Part shown: piece by piece, positions 21,701-30,328 of the stretch
Layout: each line of letters opens with the position of its first letter
How positions within the stretch are numbered: the stretch's first letter is position 1
Origin: Archaeoglobus sp. JdFR-27
GTDB lineage: Archaea > Halobacteriota > Archaeoglobi > Archaeoglobales > Archaeoglobaceae
Assembly (NCBI GenBank): GCA_002011235.1
Contig: MTMO01000054.1
Location: 1-34,638, forward strand
Direction: 5' to 3'
DNA length: 34,638 nucleotides
Translations under genes and position numbers: made by a program
The notes under the pieces: generated by a model
The model's database searches: none
What the model was told of the DNA's origin: nothing
The model's input: only the letters and a program-made list of their open reading frames with translations

Positions 21701-24343
21701 TTATTGTTCATACTTTTCAACACCGTAATCCTGAACTTCAGCTCTCAACTCGATGAGGCGGGTGATCTTCTCATAAAGGCTCCGAATGATTTTCTTTCTG
21801 TCCTCCATCAAAACAACGTCCTCCTCTCCAAGCACGAATATGTTCAAAGCAAAGGGGCTTGGATATGGAATTCTCGCTATCTTTATTTCCATGTTCTCGA
21901 GTCTTCTGAGAAAATCCATTGCATTATCGAGATCCATAGAATCTTCCATTATCTCCCTGTACGTTTCCTTCAAAACGGGGAAGTCGTTTCCAAAATTTTT
22001 CTTGATGAGTCTGAGCAAGGAGTCTGCGTTAAGCTGCTGTCTCCAAACGCTCTTCTCCCTCCCCAGATAATTTCTCAGAACCATCAGAGACCTCACAGCA
22101 ACATGCCTGAACCTCCTTCTAAGTATTTCGGTCCTGTCCAACGCTCTAATAAGGTGTTCAACGAAGTTCTCGGGCCTAAGGAGGTCCAAAATTTCCTCTT
22201 TTGTAAGTTTCTTTCTGTAAGGAAGCTTGAGAAGGAAACCGTTATCGTTTACAGCGATTTTAACGCTGCAGTTCTTCATCATTCCCGCACGAAAGCCAAC
22301 AACCCTCGATATTGCGCTGTTCGCCCTCCTACCAATCAAGGAGTGGAAAACATAGCATTCGCTTCCATCATCTTGGAAATTCTCGATCAGAAATCTCTTA
22401 TCAGTAGGAATGTAGCTGAAGAGGTTCTGCTCTCTGAAATACCTCACTATAGCCTCGGCAGAACTCCTTTCAAGATTATAGTTCTTTTTCAACCACCATA
22501 CAGCATCCTCAAACTCCAAAAGCTCAGAATTCAGGATCTGCTCCATCTCTCCTCTGAACTGCTGAATTCTAAGAGCTAGATCGTAGCTCAGAGGAAGTTG
22601 CTCGGAAAACCAACTCGGAACTGTAGGCTTCTCCCCTTCGACCTCCTCGACTATTATGTTCATACCCCTCGAACGGATGAACTTGAATGTCCTTCCTGCC
22701 AAAACGAAAATGTCTCCTCTAACAAGCCTCTCAGCGAACTCCTCCTCAATCTTGCCTACCCTCTTTCCCTCCGTTGTTATAACTTTAATCGCAACCTCAT
22801 CCGGAATCGTTCCAACGTTAAGATAGTAAATCGGCCTGAGTAACTTTCCCCTTCTCCCGAAAGTTCCTTCTTCTTCATCAAACCAAATTTTACCATAAAC
22901 CCTTTTTTTCTCAAAATCTGAGTGTCCGGCTAGATATCTGAGCACAGAAAGGAACTCTTCTTTAGTAAGATTTCTGTACGGATAGCTGCTCCGGATCAGC
23001 TTTAAAGCCTTATCGACCGTCCACTTTTTCTCTATCGCCATTCCAACAATATGTTGGCAGAGAACATCGAGGGGTTTCTGTGGAATTTTTATCTTATCAA
23101 GCCTTCTGTTCAATGCCTCATTCGTTAAAACCGTGCACTCAACGAGGTCATCCTGGTCTACAACCACAACCCTCCCAACAGAGACCTCATGGAGCTTGTG
23201 TCCACTTCTTCCTATCCTCTGCAAAGCCCGATTAATGCTCTTGGGTGAGCCAAGCAAGACAACTAAGTCTATATAGCCTATGTCAATTCCCAACTCCAGG
23301 CTTGTCGATGAAACAACACACCTCAGCTCTCCATTCTTAAGCTCGTCCTCAACCTCAAGCCTAACATTTCTCGCAAGAGAGGAATGATGGGCTTTGATAG
23401 GAAAATCCTTTCCCAATCTTTTTCTGAGGTTATAGACAACTCTTTCTGTCGCACTTCTTGTGTTCGTAAATATCAGGGTTGTTTTTGAGGATCTGATCAG
23501 ATCTACGAGCGTTTCATATAGCTTTTCACTTATGCTTTCAGAACTCTCCCTGAAAAAGTCTTCAACCGGTGAAATAACTTTAATATCGATGGGTTTTGAG
23601 AAGCTGACATCAGCTATTATGCAATCCCTCTCTTTTCCATTCTCGTATCCAACAAGAAACTTCGCAACCTCTTTTAGCGGATGTATCGTTGCTGATAGGC
23701 CTATTCTCACCATTTTTCCTTCTTGAATTCGCTGAAGTCTTTCAATTGATAGTGAGAGATGCGTACCCCGTTTGTTCTCCGCAACTGCATGAATCTCATC
23801 AACGATAAGGAATCTGATCTTCGTTAGCGATCGGGAGAGTTTGGGACTTACAAGGATTATGGAGAGGGTTTCGGGAGTTGTTATGAAGATATGTGGTGGC
23901 TTTCTTGTCTGCATTTGCCTTTCTTTCTGCTCAGTATCTCCCGTTCTGACTCCAATTCTTATGGGTTGAAGTTCAATTCCTTTTCTCTCAGCCAGTTCAT
24001 ATATCTCTGCTAGCGGTTCTTGTAGATTCTTCCGGATATCGTTGTTCAAAGCTTTAAGAGGAGAAACGTATAGCGTGTAAACTCTATCTTCAAGCTCGTT
24101 TTTCGATGCAAGTTCTATAAGCATGTTGATAGTAGCAAGGAAGGCTGCAAGGGTCTTTCCGCTACCAGTTGGAGATGATATAAGGATGTTATTTCCATTG
24201 AACGCCTCATAAATCGCATATTTCTGGGGAGGAGTAAATGAGGTGAACTTTCCTTTAAACCACTCCCTCACAATGGGATGAAGGAGATTTTCAATTTCTG
24301 AATCCTTATATTCCTTTCCCTGAACGATACCATTCTGACTCAT
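21701..24343 (-). CDS. lhr: Lhr-type ATP-dependent helicase (Lhr-core)
   Basis: SF2 DNA/RNA helicase of 880 residues, a 3'-5' translocase in archaeal DNA repair. RecA1 has Walker A SSPTGSGKTLAAF (56-68), VDEIHAVAENKRG near 180 as motif II and IGLSATIHP as motif III. RecA2 has TLIFTNTRSATERVVYNLR, ARNVRLEVEDELKNGELRCVVSSTSLELGIDIG and the motif VI block ALQRIGRSGHKLHEV. The rest is the winged-helix and Lhr-specific domain that forms the core (about 450-860, including PYRKKLTKEEILDLLRPENFVEHLIRAL). It lacks the C-terminal extension of long bacterial Lhr, as archaeal Lhr-core does. ATG 24343 lies 88 nt after the upstream RCK-DHH gene on the same strand. Confidence 0.96.
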   Translation of the reverse strand: MSQNGIVQGKEYKDSEIENLLHPIVREWFKGKFTSFTPPQKYAIYEAFNGNNILISSPTGSGKTLAAFLATINMLIELASKNELEDRVYTLYVSPLKALNNDIRKNLQEPLAEIYELAERKGIELQPIRIGVRTGDTEQKERQMQTRKPPHIFITTPETLSIILVSPKLSRSLTKIRFLIVDEIHAVAENKRGTHLSLSIERLQRIQEGKMVRIGLSATIHPLKEVAKFLVGYENGKERDCIIADVSFSKPIDIKVISPVEDFFRESSESISEKLYETLVDLIRSSKTTLIFTNTRSATERVVYNLRKRLGKDFPIKAHHSSLARNVRLEVEDELKNGELRCVVSSTSLELGIDIGYIDLVVLLGSPKSINRALQRIGRSGHKLHEVSVGRVVVVDQDDLVECTVLTNEALNRRLDKIKIPQKPLDVLCQHIVGMAIEKKWTVDKALKLIRSSYPYRNLTKEEFLSVLRYLAGHSDFEKKRVYGKIWFDEEEGTFGRRGKLLRPIYYLNVGTIPDEVAIKVITTEGKRVGKIEEEFAERLVRGDIFVLAGRTFKFIRSRGMNIIVEEVEGEKPTVPSWFSEQLPLSYDLALRIQQFRGEMEQILNSELLEFEDAVWWLKKNYNLERSSAEAIVRYFREQNLFSYIPTDKRFLIENFQDDGSECYVFHSLIGRRANSAISRVVGFRAGMMKNCSVKIAVNDNGFLLKLPYRKKLTKEEILDLLRPENFVEHLIRALDRTEILRRRFRHVAVRSLMVLRNYLGREKSVWRQQLNADSLLRLIKKNFGNDFPVLKETYREIMEDSMDLDNAMDFLRRLENMEIKIARIPYPSPFALNIFVLGEEDVVLMEDRKKIIRSLYEKITRLIELRAEVQDYGVEKYEQ

Positions 24344-24431
24344 CTGAGAAATAAAGTTGTGAAAGCTTGTTTATATGGATTTTTGTCGATTGAATTTTGG
24401 TAAAATATACGGAAAGAAATTCTCACTCAAA

Positions 24432-25919
24432 CTATTCTGCTACCCCTTCAATCCCCAGTGCATTCAGGAAACGTTTTCTAACAGCCTCTCTGATAAGCTT
24501 GCTCAAAACTTCCTTCTCGGAGATCTCTCCAAAGATACCCAGTGGAATCTGCCCACCGGCCGCATGAGCATGGCCACCCGCACTTCCAACATCACCGAAA
24601 GCCCTTCTCAGGATCTCACCTATATTAAGCCTTACATCGTTGTTTCTGGCTGAAAGATGTACAATATCCTTAACGACACCAAAAACTAGAACTGTAGAGA
24701 TCCCCTCAAGCTTCAAAAGATAATCAGCAGCCTGTGTTATTGCATCCTTCTCATTAATAAAGCCTGCGAAGGATATGAGCACAGGTGGATAAACTTCCCT
24801 GTTCTTTATTGCAGTCCCAAGGACATCTAGGGTTTCATATGATAGTGCTGGACCCTCCATCTTTTCGATCAGGTCATGATCGACGTATGGGTAAAGGATG
24901 GCAGCTGCAGAAAAGTCCTGAGTTCTTGCATTTCTTTTGAATTCATCAGTTTCACTCTTTATTCCAAAGAAAAGGGCTGTGGCGAGAGTTCTGCTTGGAA
25001 CCATATTCAGTTCAATCATATAGTTGGTCATTATCGTGGCCGTGGAGCCAACGTTGTCTCTTATATCTACAAATTCAGCCTCAACATTTTCTGCCGGATG
25101 GTGATCTATCACAATGTTCAGCCGGATATCTTCAGGGATAGAATTATTCACACCTTTGGCTGAAGAGTCTACAAGGGCAAACTTCTTGTATTCCTTTAAA
25201 TCGATCTCATTTGCCTTAACTATCTCGATGTTGAGCAGGTTAACCATCGCCTTATTCTCCTGATGGGATATCTCCCCGTAATAAACGATGTCGGCCTCAA
25301 TCCCCATGTTCTTCGCAATCTCTTTAAGAGCCATTGCTGAAGAAAGGGCATCTGGATCAGGGTTATCATGGGTGAAAATGGCAAGTTTGCCATCCTTCAT
25401 GCTACTCAGAACTTCTTTGAACTTTCTAATCCTTCGAAGGGTTTCGATCCTGTTGAGAGTTTCGATTACCATCTTCGTCATAGCAGAAGAGGGAGTTATT
25501 ACCGCATCAGCTCCAAGTGATTCAAGTTCTTCCTTTTCTTTGGTACCAGACGCCCTAGCAATGATGAAAACCGATCTGGAGACGGATCTAATTAGCTTGA
25601 TTGCTTTCCTGTTAATGTCAAAGCTTGGAAGGAGAAGGAATACAACAGAGATCTTGTTATAATCAAAGGAGAGGAGGAAATCCTTATCTGAGATATCACC
25701 CAAAATCGCGTTAAAATCTTGATCTTTTAAAACTTCAATTTTTTCAGTAGAAGAGTCGACTGCTAAAACCTTTTTACCTTCCTTAGCGAGCTCTTTTAGC
25801 ACGTTAAATCCAAAGCTTCCACAGCCAATCAGCAGATACTCGAACTCCCCGTTATCGATCGCTTCTTCTTCGGAACTTGCTTCCGAATCAGACTCAGATT
25901 CAACGTTAACTTGACTCAT
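24432..25919 (-). CDS. RCK_N-DHH-DHHA1 phosphoesterase, candidate c-di-AMP or oligonucleotide phosphodiesterase
   Basis: 495 residues in three parts. After an acidic N-terminus (1-22) comes a Rossmann RCK_N/TrkA-N domain with LLIGCGSFGFNVLKELAKEG (GCGSFG, 32-37), which binds a nucleotide. Next is a DHH phosphoesterase core: FTHDNPDPDALSSAMALKEIA (H184, D188, D190), LVDSS (D251) and IDHHP (D272, H273, H274). The DHHA1 domain ends with GSAGGHAHAAGGQIPLG near 455-465. All metal-site residues are present. RCK_N-DHH-DHHA1 proteins are a known archaeal group proposed as c-di-AMP phosphodiesterases, but the substrate is not proven by sequence. It is upstream of lhr and divergent from mazG. Confidence 0.92.
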   Translation of the reverse strand: MSQVNVESESDSEASSEEEAIDNGEFEYLLIGCGSFGFNVLKELAKEGKKVLAVDSSTEKIEVLKDQDFNAILGDISDKDFLLSFDYNKISVVFLLLPSFDINRKAIKLIRSVSRSVFIIARASGTKEKEELESLGADAVITPSSAMTKMVIETLNRIETLRRIRKFKEVLSSMKDGKLAIFTHDNPDPDALSSAMALKEIAKNMGIEADIVYYGEISHQENKAMVNLLNIEIVKANEIDLKEYKKFALVDSSAKGVNNSIPEDIRLNIVIDHHPAENVEAEFVDIRDNVGSTATIMTNYMIELNMVPSRTLATALFFGIKSETDEFKRNARTQDFSAAAILYPYVDHDLIEKMEGPALSYETLDVLGTAIKNREVYPPVLISFAGFINEKDAITQAADYLLKLEGISTVLVFGVVKDIVHLSARNNDVRLNIGEILRRAFGDVGSAGGHAHAAGGQIPLGIFGEISEKEVLSKLIREAVRKRFLNALGIEGVAE

Positions 25920-25973
25920 TACAACCGATTTTAAACCAGCAAGATATTTAAAATTATCCTGATTACCTATTTT

Positions 25974-26249
25974 ATGGAGTTAGAGGAGATAAGACTAAAA
26001 ATAAGGGAGAAATACCTGGAAACCGACAGAAACTCAGGGCCGCTCTTCCTTCTTGCCGTTCTTATGGAGGAGGTCGGAGAGGTTGCTGAGGCGGTCAGAA
26101 AAGGGGAAAGAGATGGTATAAGGGAGGAATTAAGCGATGTCTTGTTCATGGTAATCAGCCTCTCCAATCTTTTTGAGGTTGACATCGAGAAAAGACTAGT
26201 AGAAAAATATATAAAAGGAGATCCGAGTACCCAGTGGGATTTACCTTAA
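25974..26249 (+). CDS. MazG-like nucleotide pyrophosphohydrolase
   Basis: A 91-residue single MazG domain that hydrolyses (d)NTPs to NMPs and PPi for house-cleaning. The metal motif is ALAVLMEEVGEVAEAVRKGERDG (more exactly LLAVLMEEVGEVAEAV, the EExxE signature), followed by IREELSDVLFMVISLSNLF with the ExxD partner. It ends DPSTQWDLP. This is a small one-domain form, as found throughout archaea. ATG 25974 starts 54 nt from the divergent RCK-DHH gene, and TATTTAAAA lies about 27 nt upstream. It converges with the PurM-fold gene, 13 nt away. Confidence 0.9.
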   Translation: MELEEIRLKIREKYLETDRNSGPLFLLAVLMEEVGEVAEAVRKGERDGIREELSDVLFMVISLSNLFEVDIEKRLVEKYIKGDPSTQWDLP

Positions 26250-26262
26250 ATCTTTACTCTGT

Positions 26263-27588
26263 TTATTTATCCCTGTTCTTTATCCTCTCAATAACCCTCA
26301 ATTTCTTTTCAATTGCAGCCTTCGCTGCAAGATCCACTTTTTCTCTCATCTCTTCAAAATCAGGTGGTGTTGTCTCTCCAACAACCTTCTTGAGAGGTGT
26401 GTAGGCAGACTCTCTAAATCTCGGTTTGAGGAGTTCTTTCTTACCATCCTTGATGAAGTAAGCTCCCTCTCCTTCTTCAACCCAGCCGGCCTCAACTACT
26501 TTTACGCCAACCTTCCTTATCGCTTTTTTAACCGCTTTAGAAATATCAGGTGGGGCTATGACCATCAGAGAGTCTATCGAAACTCCCATGAAATCGATCT
26601 CAAGCTCTTCCAGCATTTTAAGAATCTTAGGGTTCACAGCTCTCCTCGTTTCCTCATAGTCGAAGACTAAAGCCTTACCGGACACGGATGAGATCTCTTC
26701 GGCGTCACCCCTTATCCCACCATTTGTCACGTCGCTCATAGAATGAATCCTCCCAACGATATTTTCAGAGAAAAGAGCCTCACATGAAAGAAGGAAATCG
26801 ATGTTAAGGGTTTCATCGATAAGTTCGTGTATTCCGTAGAAGATTGCGGTTGTAACGATCGTTCCACCTCCGGCACCCTCTGTAAGGAGTATCACGTCTC
26901 CCTCCTTTGCGTTCTTCCTTGGGGTTATCTGCTCAGACACGCCAACACAGCCAACACCACCTGTCATTCTTTCACCAATTACCATATCCCCTCCGATTCT
27001 CAGCGTGCTCCCGCTGACTAAAGGGACTCCGATAAGGTCACAAACAGCCGTTATCCCGGCTATGTGATCGAAGATCTTCGCCACATCCCCATCATCGGCA
27101 ACATGGATATCAGAGAAGACTGCTACTGGCTTTGCCCCCATAACATAAACATCCCTCATCGCAGCCCTCGTAACGTGAAAGCCAGCAACGAATGGATACT
27201 CGCTAAGCCTCGAATGAATGCCATCGATTGCAACGGAGATATAGAAGTTTTTATACTTCACAACGCCAGCATCATCGAGATCCTTTGTAGATAGAACAGC
27301 ATTGCTCTCCCCTATTACTTCTGCAATTTTCCTGTGAACGTAAAAATCCCCCCTACCTCTAGAACCAACACCGAACTCTCCCATGCTAATTCCCGATGAG
27401 TGGTAATCCAGAACCGGATGGGATTTTGACGTTGCATTTTTAACTTCCAGAATAACAGCCTCTGCCCACCTTTCAGCCCTCTGATAGTCCCACCCTTTGA
27501 TCTCAATAATCCTCTCTGCAAGCAATCTCTTCACTTCTCTTTCATCCATTCGAGAAATCATTCTCCTTGCAAATCCTTCGAGGTCCAT
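26263..27588 (-). CDS. PurM/SelD/HypE/ThiL-fold ATP-dependent enzyme, AIR-synthase related
   Basis: 441 residues belonging to the AIR synthase superfamily, whose members use ATP to activate a C=O/phosphate group. The glycine-rich N-terminal part is HSSGISMGEFGVGSRGRGDFYVHRKIAEV. LDDAGVV and VAIDGIHSRLSEYPFVAG carry the conserved Asp pair of the metal/ATP site, and DVYVMGAKPVAVFSDIHVADDG the next strand. IGERMTGGVGCVGV and LLTEGAGGGTIVTTAIFYG are in the middle, with SMSDVTNGGIRGDAEEIS in the C-terminal domain. No Cys or Sec catalytic residue typical of SelD occurs at the N-terminus, so the substrate is open. It may be an archaeal sulfur or cofactor enzyme. A TATA-like box at about 27626-27640 precedes it. 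Confidence 0.85.
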   Translation of the reverse strand: MDLEGFARRMISRMDEREVKRLLAERIIEIKGWDYQRAERWAEAVILEVKNATSKSHPVLDYHSSGISMGEFGVGSRGRGDFYVHRKIAEVIGESNAVLSTKDLDDAGVVKYKNFYISVAIDGIHSRLSEYPFVAGFHVTRAAMRDVYVMGAKPVAVFSDIHVADDGDVAKIFDHIAGITAVCDLIGVPLVSGSTLRIGGDMVIGERMTGGVGCVGVSEQITPRKNAKEGDVILLTEGAGGGTIVTTAIFYGIHELIDETLNIDFLLSCEALFSENIVGRIHSMSDVTNGGIRGDAEEISSVSGKALVFDYEETRRAVNPKILKMLEELEIDFMGVSIDSLMVIAPPDISKAVKKAIRKVGVKVVEAGWVEEGEGAYFIKDGKKELLKPRFRESAYTPLKKVVGETTPPDFEEMREKVDLAAKAAIEKKLRVIERIKNRDK

Positions 27589-27764
27589 TCAGCCCACCGA
27601 AATTTGTAATCGCTCTCGGTTTAAAAAAGGTTTTAAACGACAATTTGTTAAACTTCCACCATTAATGCAAAACACTGGATCTAAAAAGAAAAACTTAAAA
27701 AACAAGGAAACTGAAAACAAAAAAGCGGGTTCAGATTGATACAGTTGTAAGAGTTGCAAGTATT

Positions 27765-27774
27765 CTTTAAAAAG
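27765..27774 (+). promoter_or_regulatory. TATA-like box for the first redox operon
   Basis: CTTTAAAAAG is centred about 26 nt before 27795. This position is either a leaderless TTG start or the transcription start of a 30-nt leader that contains the GGGTGAT SD for TTG 27825. Confidence 0.45.
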
Positions 27775-27824
27775 CAGAAAAGGGTTAAGAGAACTTGTGG
27801 TTCAAAAACTTTAAGGGTGATAAT

Positions 27825-29027
27825 TTGAAGAAAATAGAGCTTGCCTCAAGTGTGATATTGATCTTAATAATATTGATAGGTGCTTTAGGAATCTACCAAA
27901 TGCACGCAAAACCAATTACACCTATCGAACCTTTCGAGTCTTCTATTAGTATTCCCTGGAGGTTGCTCGTAGCAGTATACGTGTTCTTCGTTGTCTCAAC
28001 CACTGGCCTATGCATTGTAGCCTCTTTGGGTGAGGTCTTTGGCTTCTCAAAACTTGAACCGATTGTTAAAGAGGGCTTGTTGATGGCTCTAGTTACAATA
28101 CTCGTCGGCCTACTAACAATCGGCTTAGAAATAGAACAGGTAACCCGAGGCTACTACGCAATGATTGGGCATGTCAATCCTAAAAGTGTTATGTTTTGGA
28201 TGATTATGTTCTATGTTCTATACGTTGTTTTCCTAGTCATTGAGATGTGGTTCTATTTCTATGACGACTTTCTCAGGCAAAAGGAAAGCAAAGGGTTAAA
28301 GGGTTGGATCGCAAGAATTCTTACGATCCCGAAAGCAACTGAAACGAAGGATTTCGCCAGAGTAATAGGCTTCGTAACTGTATTCACAGCTATAGTTGCA
28401 CATAGCAATCTTGGCGCCCTTTTCGCGGTGAACTACCTTCCCTTCTGGCATGGTCCCCTTTTGCCGATATATTTCATTCTCTCAGCAATTGTTTCCGGAG
28501 CGGCACTAACCGTTATCGGTGCATACCTTACAGATCGCATTAGAGGTATGAGGATTGAAGAAAAGAGATACGAGGCAATTCAAATGCTAAGAGTGATTCT
28601 GGGATTTTCTATCGTTGTAACAATATTTTTCACCGTATGGAAATTTATTATAAAAGCATATCCAAATTCCACATTTCTCTCTAGGGAAGCAGTAGAAGTA
28701 TACCTTACGGGTGATTTTGCGTTTAATTTTTGGGTAATGGAGGTTTTCATCGGACTTCTGATTCCCCTGGCTCTTCTAGCGATCCCACGAACCGGAAGAA
28801 AGGTCGAAGGTGTTTTTTTAGCTTCCCTACTAACGATAATCGGAATATTTTTCCTCAGAATAGATCTCGTCATGGGTGGGCTTGCGATTAAGCTTATCTC
28901 CGGGATTACTTTTCCATCCCTCGTTTTCCATCCCTTTGAGGTTATGGCTACAGCCGGTTTCATCGCTTTGTCGATTCTCCTTTATTACATCGGCTACAAG
29001 CTTCTCCCAATGGAGGTGGAAGAATGA
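27825..29027 (+). CDS. NrfD/PsrC-family menaquinol-interacting membrane subunit (DsrP/HmcC-like)
   Basis: About 400 residues and eight to ten transmembrane helices, starting with ELASSVILILIILIGALGIYQ. This is the polytopic quinone-site subunit that pairs with a four-cluster ferredoxin in Psr, Nrf, Hmc, Hme and Dsr complexes. Segments such as RLLVAVYVFFVVSTTGLCIVASLGEV and SVMFWMIMFYVLYVVFLVIEMWFYFYDDF are NrfD-like. It should oxidise or reduce menaquinone near the outer face. TTG 27825 is chosen because GGGTGAT lies 3 nt upstream. TTG 27795 is in frame, gives ten more residues, and fits the TATA box. The stop overlaps the ferredoxin gene as ATGA, so the two are coupled. Confidence 0.88.
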   Translation: MKKIELASSVILILIILIGALGIYQMHAKPITPIEPFESSISIPWRLLVAVYVFFVVSTTGLCIVASLGEVFGFSKLEPIVKEGLLMALVTILVGLLTIGLEIEQVTRGYYAMIGHVNPKSVMFWMIMFYVLYVVFLVIEMWFYFYDDFLRQKESKGLKGWIARILTIPKATETKDFARVIGFVTVFTAIVAHSNLGALFAVNYLPFWHGPLLPIYFILSAIVSGAALTVIGAYLTDRIRGMRIEEKRYEAIQMLRVILGFSIVVTIFFTVWKFIIKAYPNSTFLSREAVEVYLTGDFAFNFWVMEVFIGLLIPLALLAIPRTGRKVEGVFLASLLTIIGIFFLRIDLVMGGLAIKLISGITFPSLVFHPFEVMATAGFIALSILLYYIGYKLLPMEVEE

Positions 29028-29761
29028 AAAGAAGAAACTTTCTCAAGCTAATCGCGGGATTGTTACCCTTTGCAGCACTTACAAAGGCTCTAGAAAACTC
29101 TGAAGATACTGAAAAAAGCTATGTTATGGTTGTTGATGTTAACAAATGTATCGGATGTGGTAAATGTGTTACAGCATGCAAGATTGAAAACGACATTCCA
29201 ATGGATCTCCCAATTTCCAGAACATGGATAGAAGGGTATTCAGTTAGTGAAAAGATACCCGTTTCAGAGTCCGAGATTAGAAAGCTTGTAATGAATACTT
29301 CTAAGAATCCATTCCTAGATAATTTGATCAAAACTTCTAAAAGATATAAAACCTTTTACGTGCCAAAACTATGCAATCATTGCGCGAATGCACCATGTGT
29401 TACTGTATGTCCCGTCTTCGCAAGGTTCTACACGAAGGATGGTGTTGTACTTGTTGACAAAGAGACTTGCATCGGATGTAAATACTGCATAGTCGCATGT
29501 CCATACGGGGCTACTTTCCTTCATCCTGAAGAGAAGGTCACGGACAAGTGCACCTTCTGCTATCACAGAATAAAGAGGGGTTTGCAGCCCGCATGTGTCC
29601 TTGCTTGTCCAACTGCTGCGAGAGTATTTGGAGACATAAATGATGAGAACGGCGAGGTAAGCAGGCTTGTAAGGGAGAACAGAGTAAGTGTGCTCAAGCC
29701 AGAGGAAGGGACGTTTCCAAGGGTGCTCTATATAGGTCTTGACTCATACGTGGTGGAGTGA
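29024..29761 (+). CDS. Tat-exported four-[4Fe-4S] ferredoxin subunit (DsrO/HmeA/HmcB-like)
   Basis: 245 residues with a Tat leader (MKRRNFLKLIAGLLPFAAL, RRNFLK motif), so folded with its clusters and placed outside the membrane. Cluster ligands come in four sets: C42-C45-C48-C52, C117-C120-C125-C129, C149-C152-C155-C159 and C176-C179-C191-C195 (CTFCYHRIKRGLQPACVLACP). This is the NrfC/PsrB/DsrO arrangement. It passes electrons between the NrfD quinone site and an external haem partner. It starts inside the NrfD stop (ATGA) and ends 4 nt before the tetrahaem cytochrome gene. Residues 62-115 are an insertion between clusters 1 and 2. Confidence 0.92.
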   Translation: MKRRNFLKLIAGLLPFAALTKALENSEDTEKSYVMVVDVNKCIGCGKCVTACKIENDIPMDLPISRTWIEGYSVSEKIPVSESEIRKLVMNTSKNPFLDNLIKTSKRYKTFYVPKLCNHCANAPCVTVCPVFARFYTKDGVVLVDKETCIGCKYCIVACPYGATFLHPEEKVTDKCTFCYHRIKRGLQPACVLACPTAARVFGDINDENGEVSRLVRENRVSVLKPEEGTFPRVLYIGLDSYVVE

Positions 29762-29765
29762 TTAG

Positions 29766-30179
29766 ATGAGGGGGAAGGTTATAGTGTTCGGGCTGATATT
29801 CGCAGCAGCGATTTACCTATTGCTTTTCGCATACGTCTTCGGGTTTTCACCCATCGTTACAAAAGAGAGTCAATCCAAGTGGGTTGATATCGAGCTTTCA
29901 AAGGAGCCGAAGTTTTCCGATACAGGAATTTGCAAAGAATGTCATTACAAACTCTACATTGGCATGAAAAATCACTCCACAGTCAACTGCGAAGCGTGTC
30001 ATGGGCCAGGCATTGAGCACACGATAAAGAGATCCAAAGACACGATTGAGATAAACAGAAGCAGGGATGCTTGCCTTAGATGTCACTTAGATATCGAAGG
30101 AAGGAATGTCATAGAAGTTGTAAACGAAACACACCACTCTGGCATCCTGTGTGTTGTCTGCCACAACCCACACGAGTAG
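29766..30179 (+). CDS. membrane-anchored tetrahaem cytochrome c
   Basis: 137 residues. An N-terminal transmembrane anchor (VIVFGLIFAAAIYLLLFAYVFG, about 5-26) is followed by a domain outside the membrane with four CXXCH sites: CKECH 56-60, CEACH 75-79, CLRCH 103-107 and CVVCH 129-133. The extra histidines in KNHSTVNCEACH, IEHTIK and ETHHSGILC are candidate distal ligands, giving bis-His haems. In gene order it takes the place of DsrJ (HmeE), which has three haems. The extra haem and the context of NrfD and ferredoxin point to a Hmc/Nrf-like electron relay. A strong SD (GGTGGAGTGAT) precedes ATG 29766. Confidence 0.93.
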   Translation: MRGKVIVFGLIFAAAIYLLLFAYVFGFSPIVTKESQSKWVDIELSKEPKFSDTGICKECHYKLYIGMKNHSTVNCEACHGPGIEHTIKRSKDTIEINRSRDACLRCHLDIEGRNVIEVVNETHHSGILCVVCHNPHE

Positions 30180-30328
30180 GACTAGAATTCTGAATATCCA
30201 TAAATATTCGCAAAATCGAAAATATCCCCTAAAAATTCCAATAAACGGGGTGAAATAACTTTGAAAATGGAGAAAATCCGAAATGTTAATATAAGGAGGG
30301 CATGTTTGACTGAATGGAGGGTCATCCT

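Noticed and set aside
21704-22579. A 291-codon plus-strand frame opposite lhr
   Set aside because: Full-length lhr on the other strand has all helicase motifs. The antisense product shows no domain.
30186-30205. GAATAT and ATATTC inverted repeat after the tetrahaem gene as a terminator
   Set aside because: The stem is six A/T-rich pairs and no T-run follows, so it should not form a stable hairpin or terminate. The operon appears to continue.
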